Assembly (NCBI GenBank): GCA_903828455.1
Contig: CAIKMJ010000025.1
Span: 1 to 64,000 of the forward strand
Length of the DNA: 64,000 nt
Source: an uncultured Acidobacteriia bacterium
Lineage (GTDB): Bacteria; Acidobacteriota; Terriglobia; Bryobacterales; Bryobacteraceae
Direction of reading: 5' to 3'
In this document: positions 1-7,739 of the stretch, piece after piece
Layout: each line of letters starts with the position of its first letter
Position numbering within the stretch: position 1 is the stretch's first letter
Position numbers and translations under genes: made by a program
The notes under the pieces: model-generated
Database searches by the model: none
The model's input: only the letters and a program-made list of their open reading frames with translations
Told to the model about the DNA's origin: nothing

Positions 1-62
1 CCAGCCCCCCGCATCGCTTATCCTGCACTCAAGCATCTCTATCTGTAATCTGACTAATATGC

Positions 63-80
63 TATTCTCTATAGAGAATA
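63..80. promoter_or_regulatory. 18-bp perfect palindrome upstream of the sulfite/nitrite reductase gene, candidate operator
   Basis: TATTCTCTATAGAGAATA is a perfect 18-bp dyad ending one base before the AGGAG ribosome-binding site (81-85) of the next gene. A repressor bound here would block initiation of the reductase gene. Size and AT-rich dyad form resemble sites of Rrf2-type regulators of sulfur or Fe-S genes, but the identity of the regulator is inference. Confidence 0.5.
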
Positions 81-93
81 AGGAGTATCCTTT

Positions 94-1899
94 TTGAGCC
101 AAGCCGAAATCACCCTCGGAGACCCCTCCGCCCTCTCCTTCGAGGAGCGCCACAATCACGTCGTCCGCACGGAAATTGAAGAGTTCCGCGCCAAAGCCAA
201 CGCCTATCTCGCCGGCACCATCAGCGAGGATGATTTCCGCGGCTACCGCCTCCGCTTCGGCTGCTACGGCCAGCGCCAGGCCGACGTCCAGATGATGCGC
301 ACCAAGGTCCCCGGCGGCACCCTCACCGCCGCCCAGATGGACCGCCTCGCCGACATCGCCGACTTCTGCGCCGGCTCCCGCGGCCACCTCACCACCCGCC
401 AGAACATGCAGTTCCACTTCGTGCCGCTCGCCAAATTCGCCGACGCCATGCACATGCTCCAGGACGTCGGCATGACCAGCCGCGAAGCCTGCTTCAACAC
501 CGTCCGCAACGTCACCGCCTGCCCCTACGCCGGCCTCACCCGCCACGAAGTCTTCGACGTCCGTCCCTACGCCCGCCAGGTCGCCTACGCCTTCCTGCGC
601 CAGAGCCTCACGGACTCCATGCCCCGTAAGTTCAAAATCGCCTTCGATGGCTGCACCGATTCCGACTGCACCATCGCCGCCATCCATGACCTCGGCGCCA
701 AAGCCGTCATCCGCGATGGCGTCCGCGGCTTCCGCGTCGTCGTCGCCGGCGGTCTCGGCCCGCTGCCCGTCGAAGCCCGCATGATCGATGAATTCCTGCC
801 CGTCGATAAGATCGTGCAGCGCACCGAAGCCGTCATCCGCGTCTTCAATCAGTACGGCAACCGCAAGAACCGCAACATGGCGCGCCTCAAGTTCGTCATG
901 CGCGAGCGCGGCTTCGAATGGCTCAAGGAAGCCATCGACAAGGAATACGCCGACATCCTGCAGAACGGCGGCATCCCCACCCCCACCGACATCCCCGAAG
1001 GCTTCGGCGGCTACGAATCGAAGCCCCAGCCGCTCGGCTCCGGCGCGCTCCTGCCCGTCGTCAACAAGGCCGCTTCCGGCGATGCCGAACTCGACCGCTG
1101 GCTCGAATCCAACGTCGAAGAACAGGCCCAGCCCGGCTACGCCATGGTCACCGTCCGCATCGATCAGGGCAACCTCACCAGCGAACAGATGCGCGCCCTC
1201 GCCCGCATCGCCCGCGACGCCGGCGACGGCCAGATGCGCGTCACCGTCGAACAGAACCTGGTGCTCGGCTTCATCCAGCTCGCCTTCCTGCCGCGCGTTC
1301 ATGCGGCCCTCAAGGCCATTGAACTCGCCACACCGGGCGCGAAAGAAATCCAGGACGTTGTCACCTGCCCCGGCGCTTACTCCTGCAACCTGGCGCTCAC
1401 CAAGTCCATGAACCTCGGCTACGCCATGCACGATCTGGCGCTGAAGTTTGAAGATCCGCATGTCCGCAAGCTGCAGATCAACATCAGCGGCTGCCCCAAC
1501 TCCTGCGGCCAGCACTGGACCGCTGAAATCGGCTTCTACGGCAACGCCCGCAAGATCGTCGTCCCCGGCGAAACCGAAAAGCGCGAAGTGCCTTACTACC
1601 AGATGCTGCTCGGCGGCGGCTACGACCAGGAAGGCGTCATGCGCTTCGGCCTCGCCGTCCAGAGCATCCCCGCCCGCATGGCCACAAAGGCCGTGGAACG
1701 CGTCGTCGATCACTACAAAGCCAACCGCGTCGACGGCGAAACCTTCCGCGACTATGTGATGCGCTTCAAGGTCGAATTCTTCCGCGAAATGCTCTCCGAT
1801 CTCGCCAAGCCCGACACCACCGACGGCGAAGTCTACAAGGATTGGGGCGATACCGAAGCCTTCTCGCTCAAACTCGGCCGCGGCGAATGCGCCGCCTAG
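94..1899 (+). CDS. ferredoxin-dependent sulfite/nitrite reductase, sirohaem and [4Fe-4S] protein
   Basis: Predicted 601-residue cytoplasmic hemoprotein that reduces sulfite to sulfide or nitrite to ammonia with six electrons. It shows the two-fold repeated ferredoxin-like half domains of this family. The sirohaem/[4Fe-4S] cysteine set is present: C425 and C431 (TCPGAYSC) followed by C467 and C471 (SGCPNSC). An N-terminal RLRFGCYGQRQ stretch and a TTRQNMQFHF stretch match the substrate and sirohaem-facing arginine/glutamine region. The start is TTG, chosen because AGGAG at 81-85 sits 8 nt upstream. The gene stands alone, with a palindromic operator candidate before it and a terminator after it. 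Sulfite and nitrite reductases are hard to tell apart by eye, and no other nitrogen or sulfur assimilation gene is adjacent, so the substrate is left open. Confidence 0.88.
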   Translation: MSQAEITLGDPSALSFEERHNHVVRTEIEEFRAKANAYLAGTISEDDFRGYRLRFGCYGQRQADVQMMRTKVPGGTLTAAQMDRLADIADFCAGSRGHLTTRQNMQFHFVPLAKFADAMHMLQDVGMTSREACFNTVRNVTACPYAGLTRHEVFDVRPYARQVAYAFLRQSLTDSMPRKFKIAFDGCTDSDCTIAAIHDLGAKAVIRDGVRGFRVVVAGGLGPLPVEARMIDEFLPVDKIVQRTEAVIRVFNQYGNRKNRNMARLKFVMRERGFEWLKEAIDKEYADILQNGGIPTPTDIPEGFGGYESKPQPLGSGALLPVVNKAASGDAELDRWLESNVEEQAQPGYAMVTVRIDQGNLTSEQMRALARIARDAGDGQMRVTVEQNLVLGFIQLAFLPRVHAALKAIELATPGAKEIQDVVTCPGAYSCNLALTKSMNLGYAMHDLALKFEDPHVRKLQINISGCPNSCGQHWTAEIGFYGNARKIVVPGETEKREVPYYQMLLGGGYDQEGVMRFGLAVQSIPARMATKAVERVVDHYKANRVDGETFRDYVMRFKVEFFREMLSDLAKPDTTDGEVYKDWGDTEAFSLKLGRGECAA

Positions 1900-1932
1900 C
1901 CTGAGCCACGCAACTCGTTCGCAGCAACATCG

Positions 1933-1974
1933 AAATCGCCGCCCGGGCTCTGTCCCGCGCGGCGATTTTGTTTT
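1933..1974 (+). terminator. rho-independent terminator after the reductase gene
   Basis: AAATCGCCGC (1933-1942) pairs perfectly with GCGGCGATTT (1959-1968) around a 16-nt loop, and TTGTTTT follows. It lies 34 nt after the stop codon. Confidence 0.7.
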
Positions 1975-2188
1975 GCGCCGCGCTGCCGTCGCGTCGTTCG
2001 AAACGCGCGCACGCGGCGCCATTTACAAGAATTTGCAATACGCCGCGGAGGCCTCGCCGGCCCTCTCCGGAAACGCCGGATGCCAGCAATGACGGCCGTC
2101 CGGCAATGTAGAATAGGTCCGGCGAAAGGGCTCGTTTCACAAGTCCTTAACCAAGCTTAATTTGAATCTTACGCAAGCCCGTTAAGCT

Positions 2189-2217
2189 GGGCTGGCACGA
2201 AAGTTACAGCCAGGCCC
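2189..2217 (+). promoter_or_regulatory. 5'-UTR hairpin ahead of the DUF6152-like gene
   Basis: GGGCTGGC (2189-2196) pairs with GCCAGGCCC (2209-2217, one bulged base) around a 12-nt loop. The hairpin ends two bases before the GAAAGG ribosome-binding site (2219-2224), so it could modulate translation. The rest of the 1975-2231 spacer shows no gene; I see no strong -35/-10 pair. Confidence 0.4.
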
Positions 2218-2231
2218 TGAAAGGTAGCCAA

Positions 2232-3425
2232 ATGCGTCCATTGTTCTACTCCGGTTCGTTCCGCGCAGCTTCCATCGCCCTTGCCTCGGCGCTGCTGTTC
2301 AGCGTGGTGCCTCCGGCCAGCGCCCATCACTCCGGCGCGCCGCACTACGATCTGGAAAAGAAGATCACCATAAAGGGTACGGTGACGAAGTTCGAATTCG
2401 TCAATCCGCACGCCTACGTCTTCTTCGACGTGACCGGCGCCGACGGCAAAAAGACCCCGTGGCGCTGTGAAATGGCCGCGCGCGTCTCGCTCGCCCGCAA
2501 CGGCTGGACGCAGGAAACCTTCACCCCCGGCATGGTCATCACCATCACCGGATCGCCCGCCCGACGCGAAGACAACGTCTGTGTCATGTCTTCCTACATT
2601 CGCGCCGACGGCAAGGAATTCTCCACCCGCGACGTCCTGACGCCCGAAGGAACCCGCGCGCCTCAGTTCATCACGGACGCCGGCAACCGGCCCGCGCGCC
2701 TGCCCAACGGCCAGCCGAACATCACCGGCAACTGGCTTTCCTCGAGCGGCCCCGGCGCCTTCGGCCCCCTTCCCGGCCGCGGTCCAGGCGCACCCGGCGC
2801 AGCACCCGGAGCCACGCCAGGTACGCCCCCGTCCGGTCCGCCCCCCGGCGCGCCGGGCGCGCTCCTCGCCGGCCGCGGCAGAGGCCCCGGTGGTCCGCAA
2901 CTCACTCCGGAAGGCGAAGCCGAGCTGAAGAAATACGACCAGCGCTTCGACGATCCCTCCATCAAATGCAACATCTCCAACATCTTCTTCGGCTGGACTC
3001 ACGACCAGCACGTCAACATGATCACCCAGTCCGACAAAGAAGTCGTTCTCACCTACGGCTACATGGATTACGTCCGCACCATCCGTCTGAACTCCCAGCA
3101 CCCGAAGACCATCAAGCCGACCGTCGGCGGCGACTCCATCGGTAAGTGGGAAGGCGATACCCTCGTCGTCGATACCATCGGCACCACCGGCGGAACGCTG
3201 GTCCCGCTCGCCGGCACGCCCTTCAGCGATCAGATGCATGCCGAAGAGCGCTTCACCTTCGATCCCAAAGCGCTGACGCTGACCCGTACCTATAAGGCGC
3301 AGGACCCCAAATACTGGAAGACCGAATACACTGGTACCGACGTGATGAAGCTTTCCGCCGAACCGCACGTGCTCTACGGCTGCAAGGAACTCTCCGGCAA
3401 GAACAACCTGCGTCCGGCAAACTAA
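2232..3425 (+). CDS. exported DUF6152-like protein with a C-terminal Solibacter-type domain
   Basis: This 397-residue protein has a clear Sec signal peptide, with predicted cleavage after PASA at residue 31, so the mature chain would begin His-His-Ser. Residues 32-120 form a small beta-rich domain with the DUF6152-like pattern (HHSGAPHYD, then KGTVTKFEFVNPH) resembling an OB fold. A Pro/Gly/Ala-rich linker (about 178-222) leads to a second domain (230-390) with WEGDTLVVDT and EERFTFD motifs, which recurs in the protein at 7740-8654. It heads a tight operon with four small membrane proteins; the next ATG abuts its TAA. ATG is supported by GAAAGG 7 nt upstream. Biochemical function is unknown; a periplasmic metal- or redox-linked role is inference from the exposed histidines. 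Confidence 0.75.
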   Translation: MRPLFYSGSFRAASIALASALLFSVVPPASAHHSGAPHYDLEKKITIKGTVTKFEFVNPHAYVFFDVTGADGKKTPWRCEMAARVSLARNGWTQETFTPGMVITITGSPARREDNVCVMSSYIRADGKEFSTRDVLTPEGTRAPQFITDAGNRPARLPNGQPNITGNWLSSSGPGAFGPLPGRGPGAPGAAPGATPGTPPSGPPPGAPGALLAGRGRGPGGPQLTPEGEAELKKYDQRFDDPSIKCNISNIFFGWTHDQHVNMITQSDKEVVLTYGYMDYVRTIRLNSQHPKTIKPTVGGDSIGKWEGDTLVVDTIGTTGGTLVPLAGTPFSDQMHAEERFTFDPKALTLTRTYKAQDPKYWKTEYTGTDVMKLSAEPHVLYGCKELSGKNNLRPAN

Positions 3426-3902
3426 ATGGCTGACTTTATTGTTTGGATGCAGCAGACGCCGCTCAGCGTCTTTCTTCGCGAGTCCGGCTCCGTGTGGGGA
3501 TTTCCGCTGGTGCTGTTCCTGCACACCGCCGGTCTCGCTCTGCTTGTCGGTTCGAGCCTCGTCGTCAACGCCCGGATGCTGGGTGTCGGCGGCGAATTGC
3601 CCACCGCCCCGCTCGAAAGCCTCTTCCCCATCATGTGGACCGGCTTCTGGCTCAACGCCATTTCCGGCACCATCCTGCTGATGGCCTCCGATCCTTCGAA
3701 GCTTCTCAATCCGTTGTTCTACGTCAAGATGGCGTTTATCGCGGTGGCGGTGTGGCTCATGACCCGCGAGAAGAAGCAACTGTTCGGCGCGCAGGCCGGC
3801 CCCGCCCCGCGCTGGCTGGCGGTGCTCTCGCTCATCTGCTGGTTCGGCGCCATCGTTACCGGACGTCTGCTGGCCTACTACGGCAAAGGAACGCGCGCCT
3901 AG
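3426..3902 (+). CDS. DUF6644-like integral membrane protein, first of four paralogues
   Basis: A 158-residue protein with about four hydrophobic helices. It shares a signature with the three genes that follow: a helix with a conserved His (FLHTAGLALLVG), an N/D-x-R-x-LG turn (VNARMLG), an NPxFxxK motif (LNPLFYVKM) and a last helix ending in GRLLAYYG. The start codon directly follows the stop of the upstream gene with no separate Shine-Dalgarno, indicating translational coupling. Family assignment to DUF6644 is by pattern recognition; molecular function is not known. The single intramembrane His per subunit could be a metal or haem ligand, which is speculation. Confidence 0.72.
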   Translation: MADFIVWMQQTPLSVFLRESGSVWGFPLVLFLHTAGLALLVGSSLVVNARMLGVGGELPTAPLESLFPIMWTGFWLNAISGTILLMASDPSKLLNPLFYVKMAFIAVAVWLMTREKKQLFGAQAGPAPRWLAVLSLICWFGAIVTGRLLAYYGKGTRA

Positions 3903-4406
3903 ATGATGCAATTTCTCGAGCAGATCTCGACCTGGCTGGGCGCCTCCCCCATCGGCTACTTCGCCAAACACTACGAGTGGGTCTGGCCCACCTGCCAGAT
4001 CCTCCACTTCGTCGGCCTCGTCATGCTGGTCGGCATGGTCGGCATTCTCGATCTCCGCATGCTCGGCGTCGCCAAGGGTCTCTCCGCGCGTCCGCTCAAT
4101 AAGTTCGTCAGGTTCGGCATTGCCGGCTTCGTCCTGAACATCGTCACCGGCGTCGTCTTCTATGCCGGCGATCCGCTGCAATATCTTCACAACCCCGCCT
4201 TCCAGTGGAAGATGGCCTTCGTGGCGCTGGCTGGTCTGAACGTTCTGACCTTCTACGCCACGGGCATGTTCCGCAGGGTGGATGCGCTCGGGCCGGGCGA
4301 CGATGCGCCGCTGGGGGCGAAAATCATTGCTACCATGGGGCTGCTGTTCTGGTTCGCCGTCATGTATATGGGCCGCATGCTGCCCTATCTTGGCGACGCG
4401 TTCTAG
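3903..4406 (+). CDS. DUF6644-like integral membrane protein, second paralogue
   Basis: 167 residues, about four transmembrane helices. The paralogue signature is intact: ILHFVGLVMLVG, LDLRMLG, LHNPAFQWKMAF and a terminal MGRMLPYLG. The ATG abuts the TAG of the previous gene, so the two are probably made in fixed ratio. Like its neighbours it lacks a cleavable signal peptide and any recognisable enzymatic motif. Function unknown; it is most likely a subunit of one hetero-oligomeric membrane complex encoded by this operon. Confidence 0.72.
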   Translation: MMQFLEQISTWLGASPIGYFAKHYEWVWPTCQILHFVGLVMLVGMVGILDLRMLGVAKGLSARPLNKFVRFGIAGFVLNIVTGVVFYAGDPLQYLHNPAFQWKMAFVALAGLNVLTFYATGMFRRVDALGPGDDAPLGAKIIATMGLLFWFAVMYMGRMLPYLGDAF

Positions 4407-4421
4407 CTCCGGAGGTCCGTG

Positions 4422-4871
4422 GTGATCGCCAACCCGCTGAATTCATCGCCGCTCGCGTTTCCGATCCTCGAAGTCGTCCACATTGTCGGCTTCATCTCCG
4501 CCGTCGGCTCGGCTGCGCTGGTGGACTTCCGCCTGCTGGGCTTCATCCTGCCGCGCCGGAGTCCGGCGGAAATCTGGCGCGCCACTTTGTTGTGGACGAT
4601 CGTCGGCCTCACGCTGGTCGTCTTTTCGGGACTCAGCCTGTTCTCCTCCGATCCCGACATGTATTACCTGAACCCCGCTTTCGATCTGAAGATTGCCGTG
4701 ATGATCGCGGCGATCGTGTTCTATTACACGGCCGTGCGCAAAGCGGTCGCGAAAGCAGTGCAGACCGGAGCGAGCAGGCTGGTGGCCTGGATTTCGCTGC
4801 TCCTCTGGGTGCTGGTCCTGTTTGGCGGGATCTTCATCGCCTTCGTGCAATCCTATGCCCCGGAAGCCTGA
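4422..4871 (+). CDS. DUF6644-like integral membrane protein, third paralogue
   Basis: 149 residues with four predicted helices and the operon's shared signature: VVHIVGFISAVG, VDFRLLG and LNPAFDLKI. It is the most divergent at the C terminus, where the GRxxxY motif of its siblings is replaced by GGIFIAFVQ. Two consecutive GTG codons could start it; 4422 is preferred because GGAGG (4411-4415) lies 6 nt upstream. Function unknown. Confidence 0.7.
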   Translation: MIANPLNSSPLAFPILEVVHIVGFISAVGSAALVDFRLLGFILPRRSPAEIWRATLLWTIVGLTLVVFSGLSLFSSDPDMYYLNPAFDLKIAVMIAAIVFYYTAVRKAVAKAVQTGASRLVAWISLLLWVLVLFGGIFIAFVQSYAPEA

Positions 4872-4889
4872 GTTTAAGGAGCGTCGCCG

Positions 4890-5483
4890 ATGATCGTTAC
4901 ATTCCTCCGATGGCTGCAGTGGACGGATTTCTTCTCCACACTCCGCGACTGGCTCTACTCCTACCCGGTCATCCTGTCGCTGCACATGGTGGCGATGTCC
5001 GTCTTCGGCGGTCTGATTCTGGTAACCGACCTGCGGCTGCTCGGCGTGGGCGCGCGGACGTACTCGATCTCCGATGTCATCGATGGCCTCCGCAATCTCA
5101 AGCGCGTCGGCTTCGTCTTCGTCACCACCTGCGGTGTTCTGTTGTTCGGCTGCAAGGCCGATGAATACGGATTCAATCCGTGGTTCCGTCTGAAGCTCGT
5201 CTTCTTTGTGCTGCTCGTCATCCATCACTGGGTGTTCCGCGGTTCGGTTTACTCCAACGCAGCGGCGCTCGACAGCGCTCCGCAAATCCCCGGGCGGGCC
5301 AAACTGGCGGGCGGGCTGTCGCTTCTGCTTTGGTTCGGCGTGATCTGCGCCGGCCGCGGCATCGGCTATCTGCACCCGTCGCTCGAACACGGCATCACCG
5401 ACCCGCGCCCGGATTCAACGCAGGTTATGCCACCCGTCGCGACTGAGTCGCTCGCCCTGAACCGGGCTTCTTCGGCCCGGTAA
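4890..5483 (+). CDS. DUF6644-like integral membrane protein, fourth paralogue
   Basis: 197 residues, with helices carrying SLHMVAMSVFGG, TDLRLLG, FNPWFRLKL and AGRGIGYLHP, the same motif order as the three upstream genes. It is longer than the others because of a polar C-terminal tail of about 35 residues. ATG is supported by AAGGAG (4876-4881) 8 nt upstream. It closes the five-gene operon that begins with the DUF6152-like protein. Function unknown. Confidence 0.72.
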   Translation: MIVTFLRWLQWTDFFSTLRDWLYSYPVILSLHMVAMSVFGGLILVTDLRLLGVGARTYSISDVIDGLRNLKRVGFVFVTTCGVLLFGCKADEYGFNPWFRLKLVFFVLLVIHHWVFRGSVYSNAAALDSAPQIPGRAKLAGGLSLLLWFGVICAGRGIGYLHPSLEHGITDPRPDSTQVMPPVATESLALNRASSAR

Positions 5484-5548
5484 TTCTGCCGGGATCCCGG
5501 TCCGCAATTCGGCCAGACCGCCGGCGGCATGTGCGAACGAAGCCCCAC

Positions 5549-5635
5549 ACGCAACCAATTCACGCAACAAGCTTACGCAACCGGCTCGCGCAACCGGCTT
5601 ACGCAACCAATTCACGCAACCAATTCACGCAACCA
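5549..5635. repeat. 13-bp tandem repeat, about 6.7 copies, intergenic
   Basis: Consensus ACGCAACCAATTC, with variants ACGCAACAAGCTT and ACGCAACCGGCTY, repeats head to tail with an exact 13-bp period. A period not divisible by three and the lack of a start signal argue against coding. It fills most of the spacer (5484-5663) before an exported-protein gene. Confidence 0.85.
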
Positions 5636-5663
5636 ACACGCAAAAGCGATAGTCTCAATGGGT

Positions 5664-6731
5664 ATGAGAACCATCGCTCTCACCCTCCTCGCTGCCGCGA
5701 CGCTCTTCGCGCAGGGCCCCGCGCTCCTCAAGCCAACTCCCGCCGACACCATCTCACTTACCTTCTATAACGACAACTGGTCGATGATCTTCATCAACGG
5801 CAAGCTGGTCGCTGTCAGTCCGATCGACTTCCTCCCCCACGCGCAGGTCACCGTCAACGTTCTGCCCGAATACCCGATGACGATTGCCGTGCTCGCCATG
5901 GACAACGCGAACCCGAACAACGGCCTCGAATACGGCACACAAATCGGCGATGCCGGCTTCATTCTCCGGATGGGCGACGGCACCGTTTCCAACGGCACGT
6001 GGAAGACGAAGGTGTTCTTCAAGGGGCCGCTGAACTCGAACATCGCCAACCCCACCGTGCAGTACACGCCGATCCCCGCCAACTGGTATGCGCCGGAGTT
6101 CGACGACAGCTCGTGGGACCACGCGACCGTCTACACCAGCGATCAGGTGAAGCCGGACGGCTTCTACAACGCCTCGGCCTTCACCGGCGCCAGTTTCATC
6201 TGGTCGGGCGATCTCAACCTCGACAACACCGTCATCATGCGGACCACGGTCCAGGCGCCGAAGGGCTACGTCAAGGCGTGGAACACTACGCCCGATCTGA
6301 ATATCAGGACGGTCTTCAATCAGGCGCAGCTCGCCACGCTGCCCTCGCCCAATCTCTACACAAGCAACGCGGCGGGTCTGGCGATGGGCTACGTGATCCG
6401 CATCGGCAGCGGCGGCCAGCAGTCGGTGGAGCAGTTCGCGCAGACCAGTTCCGGCGGAGTGGTTTCCGCGCTGCCCATCAGTCTCGGGCCGGCCACCGAT
6501 TCGGTCTACCTGATTCTGCTGGGCAGCAACATCGGCAGCGCCACGTCGGGCACCGCCAATCTGAACGGAATCACGACGCCCCTCTACTACGTGGGTCCGC
6601 AGGGCGGCCTTGCCGGCCTCGATGAATTCGTCGTCCTGCTGCCGCGTTCGCTGGCGGGGCAGGGAACCATTCCCGTCTCGCTGACGGTGGGCGGCAGTAC
6701 GTCGAACACCGCGACCGTTTCGATCCAATGA
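5664..6731 (+). CDS. secreted protein with a Solibacter C-terminal (TIGR03437-like) domain
   Basis: 355 residues with a signal peptide (MRTIALTLLAAATLFAQG). The middle resembles a beta-sandwich region (an EFDDSSWDHA motif typical of galactose-binding-like folds). The last 95 residues match the Solibacter C-terminal domain, with VYLILLGSNIGSA, YVGPQGGLAGLDEFVVLLP and SNTATVSIQ in the expected order. The family is exported and its role is unknown, possibly surface attachment. I chose ATG 5664 over the in-frame 5658: a -10-like TAGTCT (5650-5655) lies 8 nt before it, which would give a leaderless message. A longer reading from 5529 would translate the tandem repeat and bury the signal peptide, so it is rejected. 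Confidence 0.8.
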   Translation: MRTIALTLLAAATLFAQGPALLKPTPADTISLTFYNDNWSMIFINGKLVAVSPIDFLPHAQVTVNVLPEYPMTIAVLAMDNANPNNGLEYGTQIGDAGFILRMGDGTVSNGTWKTKVFFKGPLNSNIANPTVQYTPIPANWYAPEFDDSSWDHATVYTSDQVKPDGFYNASAFTGASFIWSGDLNLDNTVIMRTTVQAPKGYVKAWNTTPDLNIRTVFNQAQLATLPSPNLYTSNAAGLAMGYVIRIGSGGQQSVEQFAQTSSGGVVSALPISLGPATDSVYLILLGSNIGSATSGTANLNGITTPLYYVGPQGGLAGLDEFVVLLPRSLAGQGTIPVSLTVGGSTSNTATVSIQ

Positions 6732-6847
6732 TCGAAGTGCGCCGCTGCCGATGAACCGAGCCGACATCCGCGAGGCAGCAGCTCAAATCCTTCCAAAAGA
6801 TTGCCGCGAACGGCCAGCTTCACGGATGGCCGCGGCGTCCGGCGGGA

Positions 6848-7531
6848 TCAGGGACGCGACCGGCGAAGCAGCTCTGCCGCCGCCGCGCTGACCTCGCCGG
6901 ACCATTCGTGGCCGCCTTCGAACTCCAGTGCCCGATGCGGCACGGCGCAGTCGCGCAGCCGAAGTGAATCCTTCCCGAACTGCTCTTTCGGATACAGCCC
7001 GTCCGCCGTTCCGCGCGCCAGCAGCACCGTGGGAATCCGGCGCAGCTGTTCCGCGGTGATCTCGGGCGGCACATCGCCTCCTGCCGCGATCACGCCCGCG
7101 CAGCCGCGGGTCGAATGGACCGCCGCGCGAAACGCCATCGCGACTCCCTGCGAGAATCCGGCGAACACCGCTTGCGGCAGGGTCGGCCAGGCGGCCGCGA
7201 CGGCATCGAGACAAGTGGCGACGAAGGCGATGTTGTCCGCGATCGCGCGCTCGCGATCCTGCCGCGTCATCCAGTTGGCCACCACGCGGTCCATGCGCCG
7301 CTGGTAGAAGCGGTGAAGCCCCTGGATGGAGACAAGCAGCCAGTCCGCGCTGCCGGGAATCGACTGGAGACGTTCGAGCTGCGCTTCGGCATCCTCGGCG
7401 TATCCGTGAAAGCCCACCAGCAGGGGTGCCGGACCTGGCGTCGCCGGCGGGAGCGCCAGATAGCGGCCATGAACGGTTGCCGCCGCGATGCCTTCGATCA
7501 CTCTGCCGTTTGTCGCAACCTCGTCTGTCAC
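6848..7531 (-). CDS. alpha/beta-hydrolase, phospholipase/carboxylesterase family
   Basis: 227-residue cytoplasmic serine hydrolase of the esterase/dienelactone-hydrolase-like group. The catalytic triad is readable: nucleophile Ser127 in GFSQG, Asp177 in ARGTADGLY and His208 in EGGHEW. An oxyanion-hole segment LLVGFHGYAED is near residue 40. Substrate is unknown; relatives hydrolyse short acyl esters or lysophospholipids. The start is GTG with no Shine-Dalgarno; a TAACAT hexamer (7538-7543) lies 6 nt upstream, consistent with a leaderless transcript. It is convergent with the exported protein at 5664-6731; the intervening 6732-6847 shows nothing notable. Confidence 0.85.
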   Translation of the reverse strand: MTDEVATNGRVIEGIAAATVHGRYLALPPATPGPAPLLVGFHGYAEDAEAQLERLQSIPGSADWLLVSIQGLHRFYQRRMDRVVANWMTRQDRERAIADNIAFVATCLDAVAAAWPTLPQAVFAGFSQGVAMAFRAAVHSTRGCAGVIAAGGDVPPEITAEQLRRIPTVLLARGTADGLYPKEQFGKDSLRLRDCAVPHRALEFEGGHEWSGEVSAAAAELLRRSRP

Positions 7532-7727
7532 AACGTCATGTTAGCGAGAGAGCCAGGCCAGGCCTCCGCGGCGGCTCAATTTCCTGTGATTTTCACGAGC
7601 CGGAGCGAACCTTACGATGATTTACAACTCTCCGGCAGGGCCGTTTACAAACGTATCCAGCGACAATTCAAGCGCCGGGCCGCGCGACGCGGAGTCGCGG
7701 AGGCTGCGGGTCATCGACTCGTGCGGG

Positions 7728-7733
7728 TAGAAT
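7728..7733 (+). promoter_or_regulatory. -10 hexamer, probable leaderless promoter
   Basis: TAGAAT ends 6 nt before the ATG at 7740, placing the expected transcription start at the A of the start codon. No convincing -35 is visible. No other gene is seen in 7532-7739. Confidence 0.5.
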
Positions 7734-7739
7734 AGGTTC

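Noticed and set aside
2161-2231. Possible cyclic-di-GMP riboswitch before the DUF6152-like gene
   Set aside because: A GCACGAAAG-like piece and a hairpin are present, but the rest of the GEMM core is missing; recorded only as a 5'-UTR hairpin.
5529-5663. N-terminal extension of the Solibacter C-terminal-domain protein
   Set aside because: It would translate a 13-bp tandem repeat and place the signal peptide internally; ATG 5664 restores a normal signal peptide.
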